From positions 1-32,677 of the IMG/VR virus record IMGVR_UViG_3300018083_000090: a DNA stretch of 32,677 bases, one strand, 5' to 3'. The notes under the pieces are model-generated. The model ran no database searches. It was given only the letters and a program-made list of their open reading frames with translations, and was not told the DNA's origin. A program made the translations under genes and the position numbers. The stretch is from a virus. Every line of letters starts with the position of its first letter. The stretch's first letter is position 1. Shown one piece after another: positions 1 through 4,900 of the stretch.

Positions 1-33
1 CTGCAGCTGCTTCACGTGAGGATCGCCCAATGA
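1..33 (+). CDS. 3' end of a gene cut by the window edge
   Basis: An open frame enters from the left edge and stops at TGA 31-33, leaving only ten residues (LQLLHVRIAQ). The stop overlaps the start codon of the next gene as ATGA, the same coupling used throughout this genome, which is the main reason to believe the frame. Too little remains to assign a family. Confidence 0.45.
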   Translation: MQLLHVRIAQ

Positions 34-167
34 ATATGACTGCTGAAGAAGCCCTCAAGTGGTCTCAGCAAGGCTGGATTGTAGGAAGTAATCTAGTAGG
101 GCGTAGCGCGTGGATGCAATGGATACATACAACGACAATTTACCCGAACACATCAAGAAGAGATTAG
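30..167 (+). CDS. Small hypothetical protein, 45 aa
   Basis: The ATG at 30 overlaps the previous stop (ATGA) and has a GTGAGGAT ribosome site upstream. The protein starts MNMTAEEALKWSQQGWIVGS, with several tryptophans. This loosely recalls small phage proteins with an EALxxLxxGxxV start, but the likeness is too weak for a family call. Its 3' third overlaps the start of the HNH gene in another frame. No membrane segment or metal motif is visible. It could be a real short early gene or a leader peptide coupling translation into the HNH gene. Confidence 0.45.
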   Translation: MNMTAEEALKWSQQGWIVGSNLVGRSAWMQWIHTTTIYPNTSRRD

Positions 168-520
168 TTGCTCTAGCAGAGGCGAAGGTTGAGGAGGCGG
201 CTCGGGCGGAGGGCCTGCTGACCCACTCGCTTCTGCTAGAGCTTTTGTCGTATGACCCTGCAACGGGTTTGTTCACTCATCTGAAGGGGAAGAACAAAGG
301 CGATGTTGCTGGTTGGTCGAACGATGATGGCTATGTGTACCTTACTATTAGGGGAACAAAATATCAGGCACACCGTGTTGCTTGGTTTTACTCCCACGGT
401 ACTTGGCCAGTGTACGAGATCGATCACAAAGATCGAGTTAGAAACAATAATAAACTTGATAATCTAAGGGATGTAACACATCAAGTGAACGCTACGAATA
501 AGGAGAAGAAAGATGGGTGA
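110..520 (+). CDS. HNH homing-type endonuclease
   Basis: This is a free-standing HNH nuclease of the small phage type, 136 aa. Residues about 40-136 carry the typical layout: an LSYDPATGLFTH entry segment, a GDVAG turn, a GYVYLTIRGTKYQAHRVAWF strand pair and the catalytic core EIDHKDRVRNNNKLDNLRDVT, with the DH and N residues of the HNH fold. The first 40 residues are an alanine/glutamate-rich helix not usual in the family. The GTG at 110 has AGGG eight bases upstream; ATG 119 is an alternative start with a poorer site. The 3' end overlaps the next small gene. Such enzymes usually cut related phage DNA near their own locus. It sits beside tRNA genes and structured RNA, a common place for mobile nucleases. 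Confidence 0.85.
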   Translation: MDAMDTYNDNLPEHIKKRLVALAEAKVEEAARAEGLLTHSLLLELLSYDPATGLFTHLKGKNKGDVAGWSNDDGYVYLTIRGTKYQAHRVAWFYSHGTWPVYEIDHKDRVRNNNKLDNLRDVTHQVNATNKEKKDG

Positions 521-593
521 GATTATCCTGATTAGCTGCGTCTTCTTCTTTGTCTTTGCTATCAAGAACGCCTTTAAGCAGCGCAGACGCTAA
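513..593 (+). CDS. Mini membrane protein, 26 aa
   Basis: The ATG at 513 overlaps the end of the HNH gene and has AAGGAG at the right distance. The product is one hydrophobic helix (IILISCVFFFVFAI) followed by a strongly basic tail ending KQRRR, which predicts a single-span protein with a cytoplasmic basic end. The good ribosome site, the coupling and the fit between the HNH stop and the tRNA support a real gene. Function is unknown; tiny phage membrane proteins often modify the host envelope or assist lysis, but nothing here is specific. Confidence 0.55.
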   Translation: MGEIILISCVFFFVFAIKNAFKQRRR

Positions 594-599
594 CCTAAC

Positions 600-673
600 A
601 CCCCTCTAGCACAATGGTAGTGCTGGCGCCTTATTAGCGTCTGATCTGGGTTCGATTCCTAGGAGGGGTACCA
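600..673 (+). tRNA. tRNA, anticodon UAU by position (Ile, AUA codons)
   Basis: A full cloverleaf folds. The acceptor is ACCCCTC 600-606 with GAGGGGT 663-669. The D stem is GCAC/GTGC with a GG-containing loop. The anticodon stem is GGCGC 625-629 with GCGTC 637-641 around loop CTTATTA. The T arm is CTGGG-TTCGATT-CCTAG. Discriminator A670 and an encoded CCA (671-673) follow. The anticodon by position is TAT 632-634, which would read AUA (Ile). Position 37 is T, where a purine is nearly universal, so the charging identity is less certain than the fold. Confidence 0.85.
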
Positions 674-702
674 ACCTTTACCACCACGAGGAGTATGTCA
701 AC

Positions 703-993
703 ATGGCTTCAAAGAAAGATAGGATGCGCATCACATACGATGTGTGCTCTCCTGACGCACAATATCCAGGCTTCTCTGAAAGACGAACCTTCAAGTCAAG
801 GTTCCAAGCGCTCTACCATGCCAAGATCATTAGAAGGTACGGTCACACAGCTTTCTTCGTAGCTGTCGGCTGTACCGTAGCCTTGCTTGGCTCAATTCTC
901 CTCAACCCAATGCGTGCCATGGGTGAACCGCCACTATCATGGTACGCAAGCATGGGAGTCAATAGAGGAAATCCAGCTATCTTGGGATTATAG
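703..993 (+). CDS. Hypothetical single-span membrane protein, 96 aa
   Basis: The ATG at 703 has GAGGAG nine bases upstream and begins 30 bp after the tRNA CCA. The first 45 residues are basic and polar (MASKKDRMRITYDVC, then RTFKSRFQALYHAKIIRRYG). A hydrophobic helix follows at about 49-68 (TAFFVAVGCTVALLGSILL), then a short polar tail. This predicts one membrane span with a cytoplasmic basic N-terminus. No family is recognised. It is the last gene before the first gene-free structured region. Confidence 0.7.
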   Translation: MASKKDRMRITYDVCSPDAQYPGFSERRTFKSRFQALYHAKIIRRYGHTAFFVAVGCTVALLGSILLNPMRAMGEPPLSWYASMGVNRGNPAILGL

Positions 994-1331
994 CTACGCT
1001 GGTTGCTACTGCGTAGCATGAACAGAATAGGGTGTAGCCAAAGAGGGGTAACGACCTACCCGAGCTAAGACGGGAATGATAGCGCCAATCCTTGCTGGCT
1101 ATCGTGGCTAGTCGCGGAACGGCCCTCTCTTAGCCCCTATATATTTTACCACCCTGGTAACGCGGGGTGCACTACGGACTCCTGTTGAACCGGGGGAATG
1201 TTGGTCATGCCTGGAGTTGGTTAGTGGGTATCATCGTTTGACGGTGGTAGATTCAAAACTAACCTCCCATGGCGCCGTTGGCTACGGTGTCTAAACGTTC
1301 TTGAGCTAGCCACTCAGGTCCAATAATACCG
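994..1331 (+). ncRNA. Structured non-coding region with kissing-loop pair, upstream of tRNA-Leu
   Basis: There is no credible gene in these 338 bases, but the plus strand is dense in complementary segments. Near the start are a GCTACGC/GCGTAGC pair (993-999/1011-1017) and the smaller hairpin TGCTAC-TGC-GTAGCA (1004-1018). A closed domain follows: ATAGGG 1027-1032 with CCCTAT 1135-1140, AGAGGG 1042-1047 with CCCTCT 1123-1128, hairpin CCCG 1059-1062/CGGG 1071-1074 and hairpin GATAGC 1078-1083/GCTATC 1098-1103. Next come CACCC/GGGTG (1150-1169), then GGTTAGT 1219-1225 with ACTAACC 1258-1264 enclosing a nine-pair hairpin (1229-1249). Two hairpins (1271-1291, 1300-1318) have complementary loops. 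Many pairs use G-U, which favours RNA over DNA structure. The 5' part (TGTAGCCAAA) resembles a tRNA-Gln 5' arm, but no T arm follows. The RNA class is unknown. Confidence 0.6.
1271..1318 (+). other. Two hairpins with complementary loops (kissing loop)
   Basis: Hairpin one is GGCGCCG 1271-1277 with CGGTGTC 1285-1291 and loop TTGGCTA. Hairpin two is CTTGAG 1300-1305 with CTCAGG 1313-1318 and loop CTAGCCA. TGGCTA 1279-1284 and TAGCCA 1307-1312 are perfectly complementary over six bases, and both loops have seven bases, the usual size for kissing loops. The interaction could be within one molecule or between copies. Confidence 0.6.
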
Positions 1332-1408
1332 TGAGGGATACGCAAATTGGTAAAGCGACTGCACTTAAAATGCAGTGTTTGTCGGTTCGAGTCCGACTCC
1401 CTCAACCA
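1332..1408 (+). tRNA. tRNA-Leu (UAA) with short variable loop
   Basis: The cloverleaf is clear. Acceptor TGAGGGA 1332-1338 pairs with TCCCTCA 1398-1404. The D stem is CGC/GCG with TTGG in the loop. Anticodon stem CTGCA 1359-1363 pairs with TGCAG 1371-1375 around CTTAAAA, giving anticodon TAA at 1366-1368. The T arm is GTCGG-TTCGAGT-CCGAC. Discriminator A1405 and encoded CCA follow. UAA reads UUA leucine codons. Leucine tRNAs normally have a long variable arm, but only five bases (TGTTT) lie between the anticodon and T stems, so this has class I shape. Confidence 0.88.
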
Positions 1409-1494
1409 ATTCAGCAGGCCTAGGACTAGGTAAGAGAGCTACTCCGTAGAGTTCCTATACGAGTGCTCCGCCTGTTACTAACTCGGAGGCCATC
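1409..1494 (+). promoter_or_regulatory. Folded leader of the 1495 gene, with possible ribosome-site masking
   Basis: Between the tRNA and the next gene, nested pairs form: GCAGGC 1414-1419 with GCCTGT 1470-1475, TAGGA 1421-1425 with TCCTA 1453-1457, and a CTAC-TCC-GTAG hairpin (1439-1449). The ribosome site CGGAGG (1484-1489) can instead pair with CTCCG 1466-1470, which shares one base with the first helix. The two folds could be mutually exclusive. This could equally be part of tRNA processing; no known riboswitch class is recognised. Confidence 0.35.
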
Positions 1495-1674
1495 ATGGCA
1501 GGGAAAGTCCCTAAGAAGCTCAATGTGTACAAGGTCACACGTCTCTGTGTGATTGATGATAGTACGCTTAAGCAAGGGCGTGTCCTTGACATGTGGGAGA
1601 TTAAGCTAGAGTTCTGTGTGCAAGATGGAGGAAAGACCCTCAAGATCTTTCTTACCGATAAGGAGCCAGTCTAA
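1495..1674 (+). CDS. Hypothetical protein, 59 aa
   Basis: The ATG at 1495 follows CGGAGG at good spacing. The product starts MAGKVPKKLNVYKVTRLC and alternates beta-type hydrophobic and charged residues (VLDMWEIKLEFCVQDGGK, then LKIFLTDKEPV), suggesting a small beta-rich cytoplasmic protein. The stop overlaps the next start as TAATG. No family is recognised. The codon pattern and coupling to its neighbour make a real gene likely. Confidence 0.65.
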   Translation: MAGKVPKKLNVYKVTRLCVIDDSTLKQGRVLDMWEIKLEFCVQDGGKTLKIFLTDKEPV

Positions 1675-1829
1675 TGACCTGTCATAGCTGCGATGGACAT
1701 CGTTGTCGAGCATGTATCAATCCGCTCCAACGTCAACGTAGCAATACCTATCGTTTCTTCTGGTTCTGCTGCTGGGCAGGGGTCATCGGCATTCCCTTGA
1801 CATATCTTATCCGTTGGATTCAGGGGTGA
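1674..1829 (+). CDS. Small zinc-ribbon-like membrane protein, 51 aa
   Basis: The start overlaps the previous stop (TAATG), with AAGGAG upstream. Residues 3-14 form CxxCxxxxCxxC (CHSCDGHRCRAC), a metal-binding knuckle arrangement. Residues about 26-47 (YRFFWFCCWAGVIGIPLTYLI) are hydrophobic and predict one membrane span. The combination suggests a zinc-binding head anchored at the inner membrane. Function is unknown; it is one of several tiny cysteine-rich proteins in this genome. Confidence 0.6.
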   Translation: MTCHSCDGHRCRACINPLQRQRSNTYRFFWFCCWAGVIGIPLTYLIRWIQG

Positions 1830-1832
1830 TAT

Positions 1833-2147
1833 ATGCGGAATAGGGATCAAATGATTGATCAAGGGCTACGCAAAGATCGTAGCTGTCAGGTCATCAACTT
1901 CGCCCATCATGTCACCCGGCTGCGTGATTCTGCGGCCAATACGAAAGAAAAGGATGCTACTAATCTCTACTATCACGCTAAGCGTGTTCTCGACTTCCAG
2001 AATGGATGCGCAAGGGAAGATGATCACTACTGGTCAGCGGGTCTTTGCATTTGTTGTCACCGTCCTCTGGCTGATCACGATGACACTCCTGATCACGGTC
2101 CCGAACACGATGTGAAACCTTCCACTAGATGGAACCCATTCAGGTGA
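1833..2147 (+). CDS. Hypothetical protein, 104 aa
   Basis: The ATG at 1833 is preceded by AGGGGTGA. The protein is polar, with a CxCCH cluster near the end (GLCICCHRPLADHDD) and several histidines (DDTPDHGPEHD) that could bind a metal. No family is recognised. A second frame (1855-2115) overlaps almost all of it and would encode a protein with a hydrophobic C-terminal helix. The ribosome site and neat spacing to the next gene favour the longer frame. Confidence 0.55.
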   Translation: MRNRDQMIDQGLRKDRSCQVINFAHHVTRLRDSAANTKEKDATNLYYHAKRVLDFQNGCAREDDHYWSAGLCICCHRPLADHDDTPDHGPEHDVKPSTRWNPFR

Positions 2148-2151
2148 TAGT

Positions 2152-2208
2152 ATGGATGAGTATCAAGAAGATGTGAACGAGTTACTCAACGATAGCCCAG
2201 GAGGCTGA
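2152..2208 (+). CDS. Possible 18-aa peptide gene
   Basis: An ATG at 2152 with AGGTGAT upstream encodes MDEYQEDVNELLNDSPGG and stops three bases before the next start. The peptide is acidic and helical. Its last codons contain the AGGAGG that serves the following gene, so its translation may mainly deliver ribosomes there. It is small enough to be fortuitous. Confidence 0.35.
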   Translation: MDEYQEDVNELLNDSPGG

Positions 2209-2211
2209 GTA

Positions 2212-2631
2212 ATGCGACTAGAAACCTACGCTATCTTCATGACCTCCGTCTCGGTCATGCTGCTGATTGCTGCTGCTTCCATTGGCATCTTTGCCTGGAG
2301 GTTGGAGAAAGAGAACGATGAATGGCGACATTCTCTCGCTGTTGCCAATGGCATCATCGGGCGCTGGCGTAACTACTTCACCATTCACAAAGGCGTTATG
2401 GAGAAGCACTATGCTTATCTCCAACATGCCGGATTGCAAGAGGCTTTCAATCTCTGGGCTAAGGAGAAAATGGAGCCTGATCCTGAACTAGTACACAAAA
2501 TCTCCCAGGCTTTGGGGGAGAGGGACGAGGTCATTGTGGAAGAAGCCACAGTGGAGATCGTACCTGACGATAAGGTAGAGATCATTGCTCTGCCTAAATT
2601 ACTACCCGTGCCTATGCGGGTGGATAGTTAG
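2212..2631 (+). CDS. Hypothetical membrane-anchored protein, 139 aa
   Basis: The ATG at 2212 follows AGGAGG at ideal spacing. Residues about 6-29 (YAIFMTSVSVMLLIAAASIGIFAW) are a strong N-terminal membrane span or uncleaved signal anchor. They are followed by a charged helical region (RLEKENDEWRHSLAVANGII) and an acidic tail rich in valine and glutamate. An N-terminal span followed by a helical soluble domain resembles i-spanins in topology, but no partner gene or motif supports that function here, and this region is remote from the lysis candidates at the right end. Family not recognised. Confidence 0.7.
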   Translation: MRLETYAIFMTSVSVMLLIAAASIGIFAWRLEKENDEWRHSLAVANGIIGRWRNYFTIHKGVMEKHYAYLQHAGLQEAFNLWAKEKMEPDPELVHKISQALGERDEVIVEEATVEIVPDDKVEIIALPKLLPVPMRVDS

Positions 2632-2672
2632 TGCGTGGCGTATGTACTGAACTACCACAGTGAGGTTGCGTT

Positions 2673-2969
2673 ATGAGTGCAAAGCTGCACACCAAATCGT
2701 TGGAAGTCGGGACCCTAAAGCCCGGCCACAAGATCGAGCTTGCTAAGGTTTACGTCCTTGTCAAGGCGATCCACCGTGCCGAGAAGGAAGGTCCTACTAT
2801 CGACGACGATGTCTTGCTACTTGAACTGGTTGGCGACTGCGGCCCGTTCAAGGGTAGGAAGACCCGGATCACCGTTTCGTCCAAGGCAAAGATGACGGTT
2901 GTTCTTCACAACCCTCTTCGCAAGCTCTGGGACAAGCTCCGGGCATTAGTCACTTGGCGCGTTGCCTAG
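2673..2969 (+). CDS. Hypothetical protein, 98 aa
   Basis: The ATG at 2673 has GTGAGGTT upstream. The protein (MSAKLHTKSLEVGTLKPGHK...) is basic and mixes beta-type segments (KVYVLVKAIHRAE, VLLLELVGDCGPFKG, RKTRITVSSKAKMTVVL) with a helical basic end. The middle could form a small beta barrel, but no family is recognised. It is the last gene before the 1.17-kb structured region. Confidence 0.65.
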   Translation: MSAKLHTKSLEVGTLKPGHKIELAKVYVLVKAIHRAEKEGPTIDDDVLLLELVGDCGPFKGRKTRITVSSKAKMTVVLHNPLRKLWDKLRALVTWRVA

Positions 2970-3049
2970 TGATAGATGCTACGCAGTAGCACCTGCGGAG
3001 CTATACGCGTTAGTTGCGTACAGGGTGTTACGGTTAGTCAACCACTAAG

Positions 3050-3108
3050 TCTCCTCCCAGTGTGGGTTCGAGTCCCACTATATGGCGCAATTGGTAGACG
3101 CAAGGAGA
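3050..3108 (+). ncRNA. tRNA-like elbow in permuted order inside the large RNA
   Basis: A perfect T arm (GTGGG 3062-3066, loop TTCGAGT, CCCAC 3074-3078) comes before a leucine-type D arm (GCG 3085-3087, loop with TTGG, CGC 3099-3101). They are enclosed by TCTCC 3050-3054 pairing with GGAGA 3104-3108, which occupy the 3' and 5' strands of an anticodon stem. The 3' half of a tRNA therefore precedes the 5' half. Only six bases (3079-3084) separate the arms, so no acceptor stem can form. It is a three-way junction able to make the D-loop/T-loop contact, not a chargeable tRNA. Confidence 0.65.
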
Positions 3109-3220
3109 TAAGGCCGTGTTATCAGGGGCTGCTCTGGACAATGGCTTCTTAAGGTGCTGATTAGACGTTAAACATTCTCAGAGTAACGTCCTATCCAACT
3201 CGATGTCACCTTTCCGGTGT

Positions 3221-3235
3221 CTGGATCGATACCAG
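3221..3235 (+). other. Hairpin with self-complementary loop
   Basis: CTGG 3221-3224 pairs with CCAG 3232-3235 around loop ATCGATA. ATCGAT is its own reverse complement, so two RNA copies could pair loop to loop, as in retroviral dimer-initiation hairpins. The stem is only four pairs. Confidence 0.45.
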
Positions 3236-3927
3236 CAGGGCCTAGCGGCCTTGGACTACGTAGGCACGTAGCTAGAGATATATAGGACATACGCTGGTCC
3301 GTTGTGGAGCTGCAAGACTTTAGGTGTGTGGGTTCCAAACCACTACCCATTGGTAGCCATAGGGGTCCTGGAGACTACCTGTCTAGTAGATCCTCCTTGT
3401 TCGACCTAGGCTTCTGGATGAGACTAAGACTGTGATTAAGTGTTGCGGATGGTAGTTAAGTTACCATGCTTAGGTTCATTAACCTTAGCGAGTGTCCCCG
3501 TAATCACGATCCCCTATATCAGTTGATAGCCCTCCTTCGTATGGAGGTTACTATCTCACCGGGTAATCCCGTGATATGGTATGGATAAGATGCACAGCAC
3601 CTACCTCGTCTGGGACTGTTCAAGCGGTTTTTCTACACAACAAAAGGCCGAAGAAGACTGACCATATCCTCCCATATGCTAGACGTGTCGCTCACCAAGC
3701 GACTCCCAGTGGGATAGCCAGCCGTTGGAATCTCTGAAAGGGTTCCTTCTATTCGAGGTTGGATACGTCCACTTGTGCATAGCTTAGTGCCATTGTTGCC
3801 CCAGATCAGGGTGTTTCTTGGAACGGGTAGGATGGAACGGCAAACGACGTGCAAATCGTCGAATGGTCCCGTGCATGGTGCGATAAACCGCAGGTCTAAG
3901 TGGTCCATTCCAGCTCAGCCCAGCATG

Positions 3928-4038
3928 TGGGGGAGGGGGCGCAGTCAAATGCCTCCCCCAAACTAAGCTCACGGGTGCAAGTAAGTGGCTAAGTTTGTTA
4001 GTTGTATGCAGCGTAGCAGAGTCCCGTGTGTTTAGTTT
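3928..4038 (+). other. 3' domain of the large RNA: G/C-rich hairpin and long closing helix
   Basis: TGGGGGAGG 3928-3936 pairs with CCTCCCCCA 3952-3960. Directly after it, AAACTAA 3960-3966 pairs with TTAGTTT 4032-4038 and CACGGG 3970-3975 pairs with CCCGTG 4023-4028, separated by a symmetric three-base internal loop. A CTAA/TTAG hairpin lies inside. GCGTAGCA 4011-4018 is complementary to TGCTACGC 2977-2984 at the 5' end of the region, so an end-to-end contact is possible. Confidence 0.55.
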
Positions 4039-4094
4039 GTCATGCTTAAAGAGTTGTTCTGCGGCAATACTTAAGGAATTTCCCACCAAAATCC

Positions 4095-4114
4095 CGAAGC
4101 CGCGTAAGGCTTCG
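4095..4114 (+). other. Hairpin before the 4139 gene
   Basis: CGAAGCC 4095-4101 pairs perfectly with GGCTTCG 4108-4114 around GCGTAA. It is followed by C/T-mixed sequence without a T run, so it is not a standard terminator. It may mark the 3' end or a processing site of the large RNA. AAGGGCGAG, the ribosome site of the next gene, begins shortly after. Confidence 0.45.
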
Positions 4115-4138
4115 CCTTCCCACCACCAAGGGCGAGAT

Positions 4139-4405
4139 ATGGACGATCAACAGATCAAGGTAGAGAAACGCTACCGTATTTACTATTGGTCGGGTCGCTT
4201 CCAGCAATTTGCTAACCGCCTTGGCATGGAGGGCTCCCCACCACGTGTAAGATGGTCCCCTAGGGCCAATGAGTATCCTGATCACTTTTCTAAGAAAGAA
4301 ATGGAGGATATCCTTCGTTTCTATTCAGATCAGTATCAGATTTTGAAGGTAGAGACTACATATGTAGCAGTAGGAGTGAGTGACGATGAAGGAAGTGATG
4401 GATGA
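4139..4405 (+). CDS. Hypothetical protein, 88 aa
   Basis: The ATG at 4139 has AAGGGCGAG upstream; a longer in-frame extension to 3995 runs into the structured RNA and is not credible. The protein (MDDQQIKVEKRYRIYYWSG...) is aromatic and basic in its first half and ends in an acidic tail (SDDEGSDG). No family or metal motif is recognised. Its stop overlaps the cyclotransferase-like gene, so it may be the first gene of the amide-modification block. Confidence 0.6.
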   Translation: MDDQQIKVEKRYRIYYWSGRFQQFANRLGMEGSPPRVRWSPRANEYPDHFSKKEMEDILRFYSDQYQILKVETTYVAVGVSDDEGSDG

Positions 4406-4757
4406 GTTTGTTTTTGTCTACGGAACTCTAAAGAAAGGTAAGAGCGCACATAAATTCCTAAAAAATGCTGAATTTCTTGGTCCGGGTGTTGTTAAAGGGA
4501 CCATGTATGGTCATGGAATGGTTCCATATCCTATGATCAAGCTTTCAGGTGAAAAAACAGTCCAAGGTGAGCTTTATGCTGTCACTAAGGACATGCTTGA
4601 GAGTATGGATCGGTATGAAGGGCACCCACACCACTATAAGAGAATTGAAGTAGGTGTTTGGGAGCCTGATGATCCTATTTCTAATGCAAAGGCTTGGGTC
4701 TACGAGTATCAAGGCTCTGTCGAAGGGCTTGATGTAATCAGTGAAGGAGTATTCTGA
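4386..4757 (+). CDS. Gamma-glutamylcyclotransferase-like (AIG2/GGCT) protein
   Basis: The 123-aa product carries the signature of the AIG2/BtrG cyclotransferase fold: YGTLKKG at residues 12-18 (substrate and oxyanion loop) and DRYEGHPHHYKR near 75-86, where Glu78 in the RYEG motif is the expected catalytic acid. Family members release gamma-glutamyl groups as 5-oxoproline or remove gamma-glutamyl protecting groups. The ATG at 4386 is chosen because GGAG lies nine bases upstream; GTG 4380 and ATG 4398 are alternatives. The stop overlaps the next start as TGATG. Together with the amidoligases, ATP-grasp and amidotransferase downstream, it probably acts on a gamma-glutamyl-type amide made by that system. 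The in-block role is inferred. Confidence 0.85.
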   Translation: MKEVMDEFVFVYGTLKKGKSAHKFLKNAEFLGPGVVKGTMYGHGMVPYPMIKLSGEKTVQGELYAVTKDMLESMDRYEGHPHHYKRIEVGVWEPDDPISNAKAWVYEYQGSVEGLDVISEGVF

Positions 4758-4891
4758 TGGGACGCAAGGTTATTCACACGGGCTCTGGTCTTAAGGGTAC
4801 AGTGACTAAGCAAGATGGAGCATACTCCTGGGTCCTCTTGGAGGATGGGAGTGAAGTCTACATCTATTCTGGCGAACTAATGGACCAATAG
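4757..4891 (+). CDS. Small beta-barrel-like protein, 44 aa
   Basis: The start overlaps the previous stop (TGATG) and has GAAGGAG upstream. The sequence (MGRKVIHTGSGLKGTVTKQD, ending GSEVYIYSGELMDQ) has the spacing of a small SH3/KOW-like barrel: GxxGxV, a Trp-Val-Leu-Leu strand, then DGSEVYIYSGEL. No specific family is recognised. The coupling on both sides suggests it belongs to the same operon. Confidence 0.65.
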   Translation: MGRKVIHTGSGLKGTVTKQDGAYSWVLLEDGSEVYIYSGELMDQ

Positions 4892-4900
4892 GAGTCAAGT

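Larger units (their letters stand above)
2970..4138 (+). ncRNA. Candidate giant ornate non-coding RNA (GOLLD/ROOL-like)
   Basis: No supportable gene lies in 1,169 bases of an otherwise gapless genome, yet the plus strand holds a very high density of hairpins and long-range helices. Examples: TGCTAC/GTAGCA 2977-2991, TACGC/GCGTA 3004-3020, a tRNA-like elbow 3050-3108, GACGTTA/TAACGTC 3164-3190, CTACGT/ACGTAG 3256-3271, and GTGATTA 3432-3438 with TAATCAC 3501-3507 enclosing two hairpins. Further ones are CCTCC/GGAGG inside GATAG/CTATC (3525-3555), GATATGGT 3573-3580 with ACCATATC 3661-3668, GTCGC/GCGAC 3687-3703, CGACG/CGTCG 3845-3861, a G-rich/C-rich hairpin 3928-3960 and a split 7+6 pair helix 3960-4038. 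Many loops have seven bases. Length, phage location, nearby tRNA genes and an embedded tRNA-like part match what is published for GOLLD and ROOL RNAs. The exact class is inferred, not matched, and both ends are approximate. Confidence 0.65.

Noticed and set aside
1027-1140. A tRNA-Gln gene
   Set aside because: The 5' arm looks like tRNA-Gln, but no T arm or valid anticodon loop follows. It is better read as a structured RNA domain.
1855-2115. An 86-codon frame ending in a hydrophobic helix, nested in the 1833 gene
   Set aside because: No convincing ribosome site at 1855 and it is almost wholly inside a gene with a better start. A shorter nested start near 2003 remains possible but unsupported.
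3050-3108. A true permuted tRNA gene or permuted group I intron-exon
   Set aside because: No acceptor stem fits between the T and D arms, U33 is missing from the would-be anticodon loop, and no clear group I P7 core was found nearby.
3633-4089. Two minus-strand frames of 91 and 101 codons across the gene-free region
   Set aside because: They oppose all neighbours, lack ribosome sites, read as Pro/Arg/Ser noise and overlap clear RNA helices.
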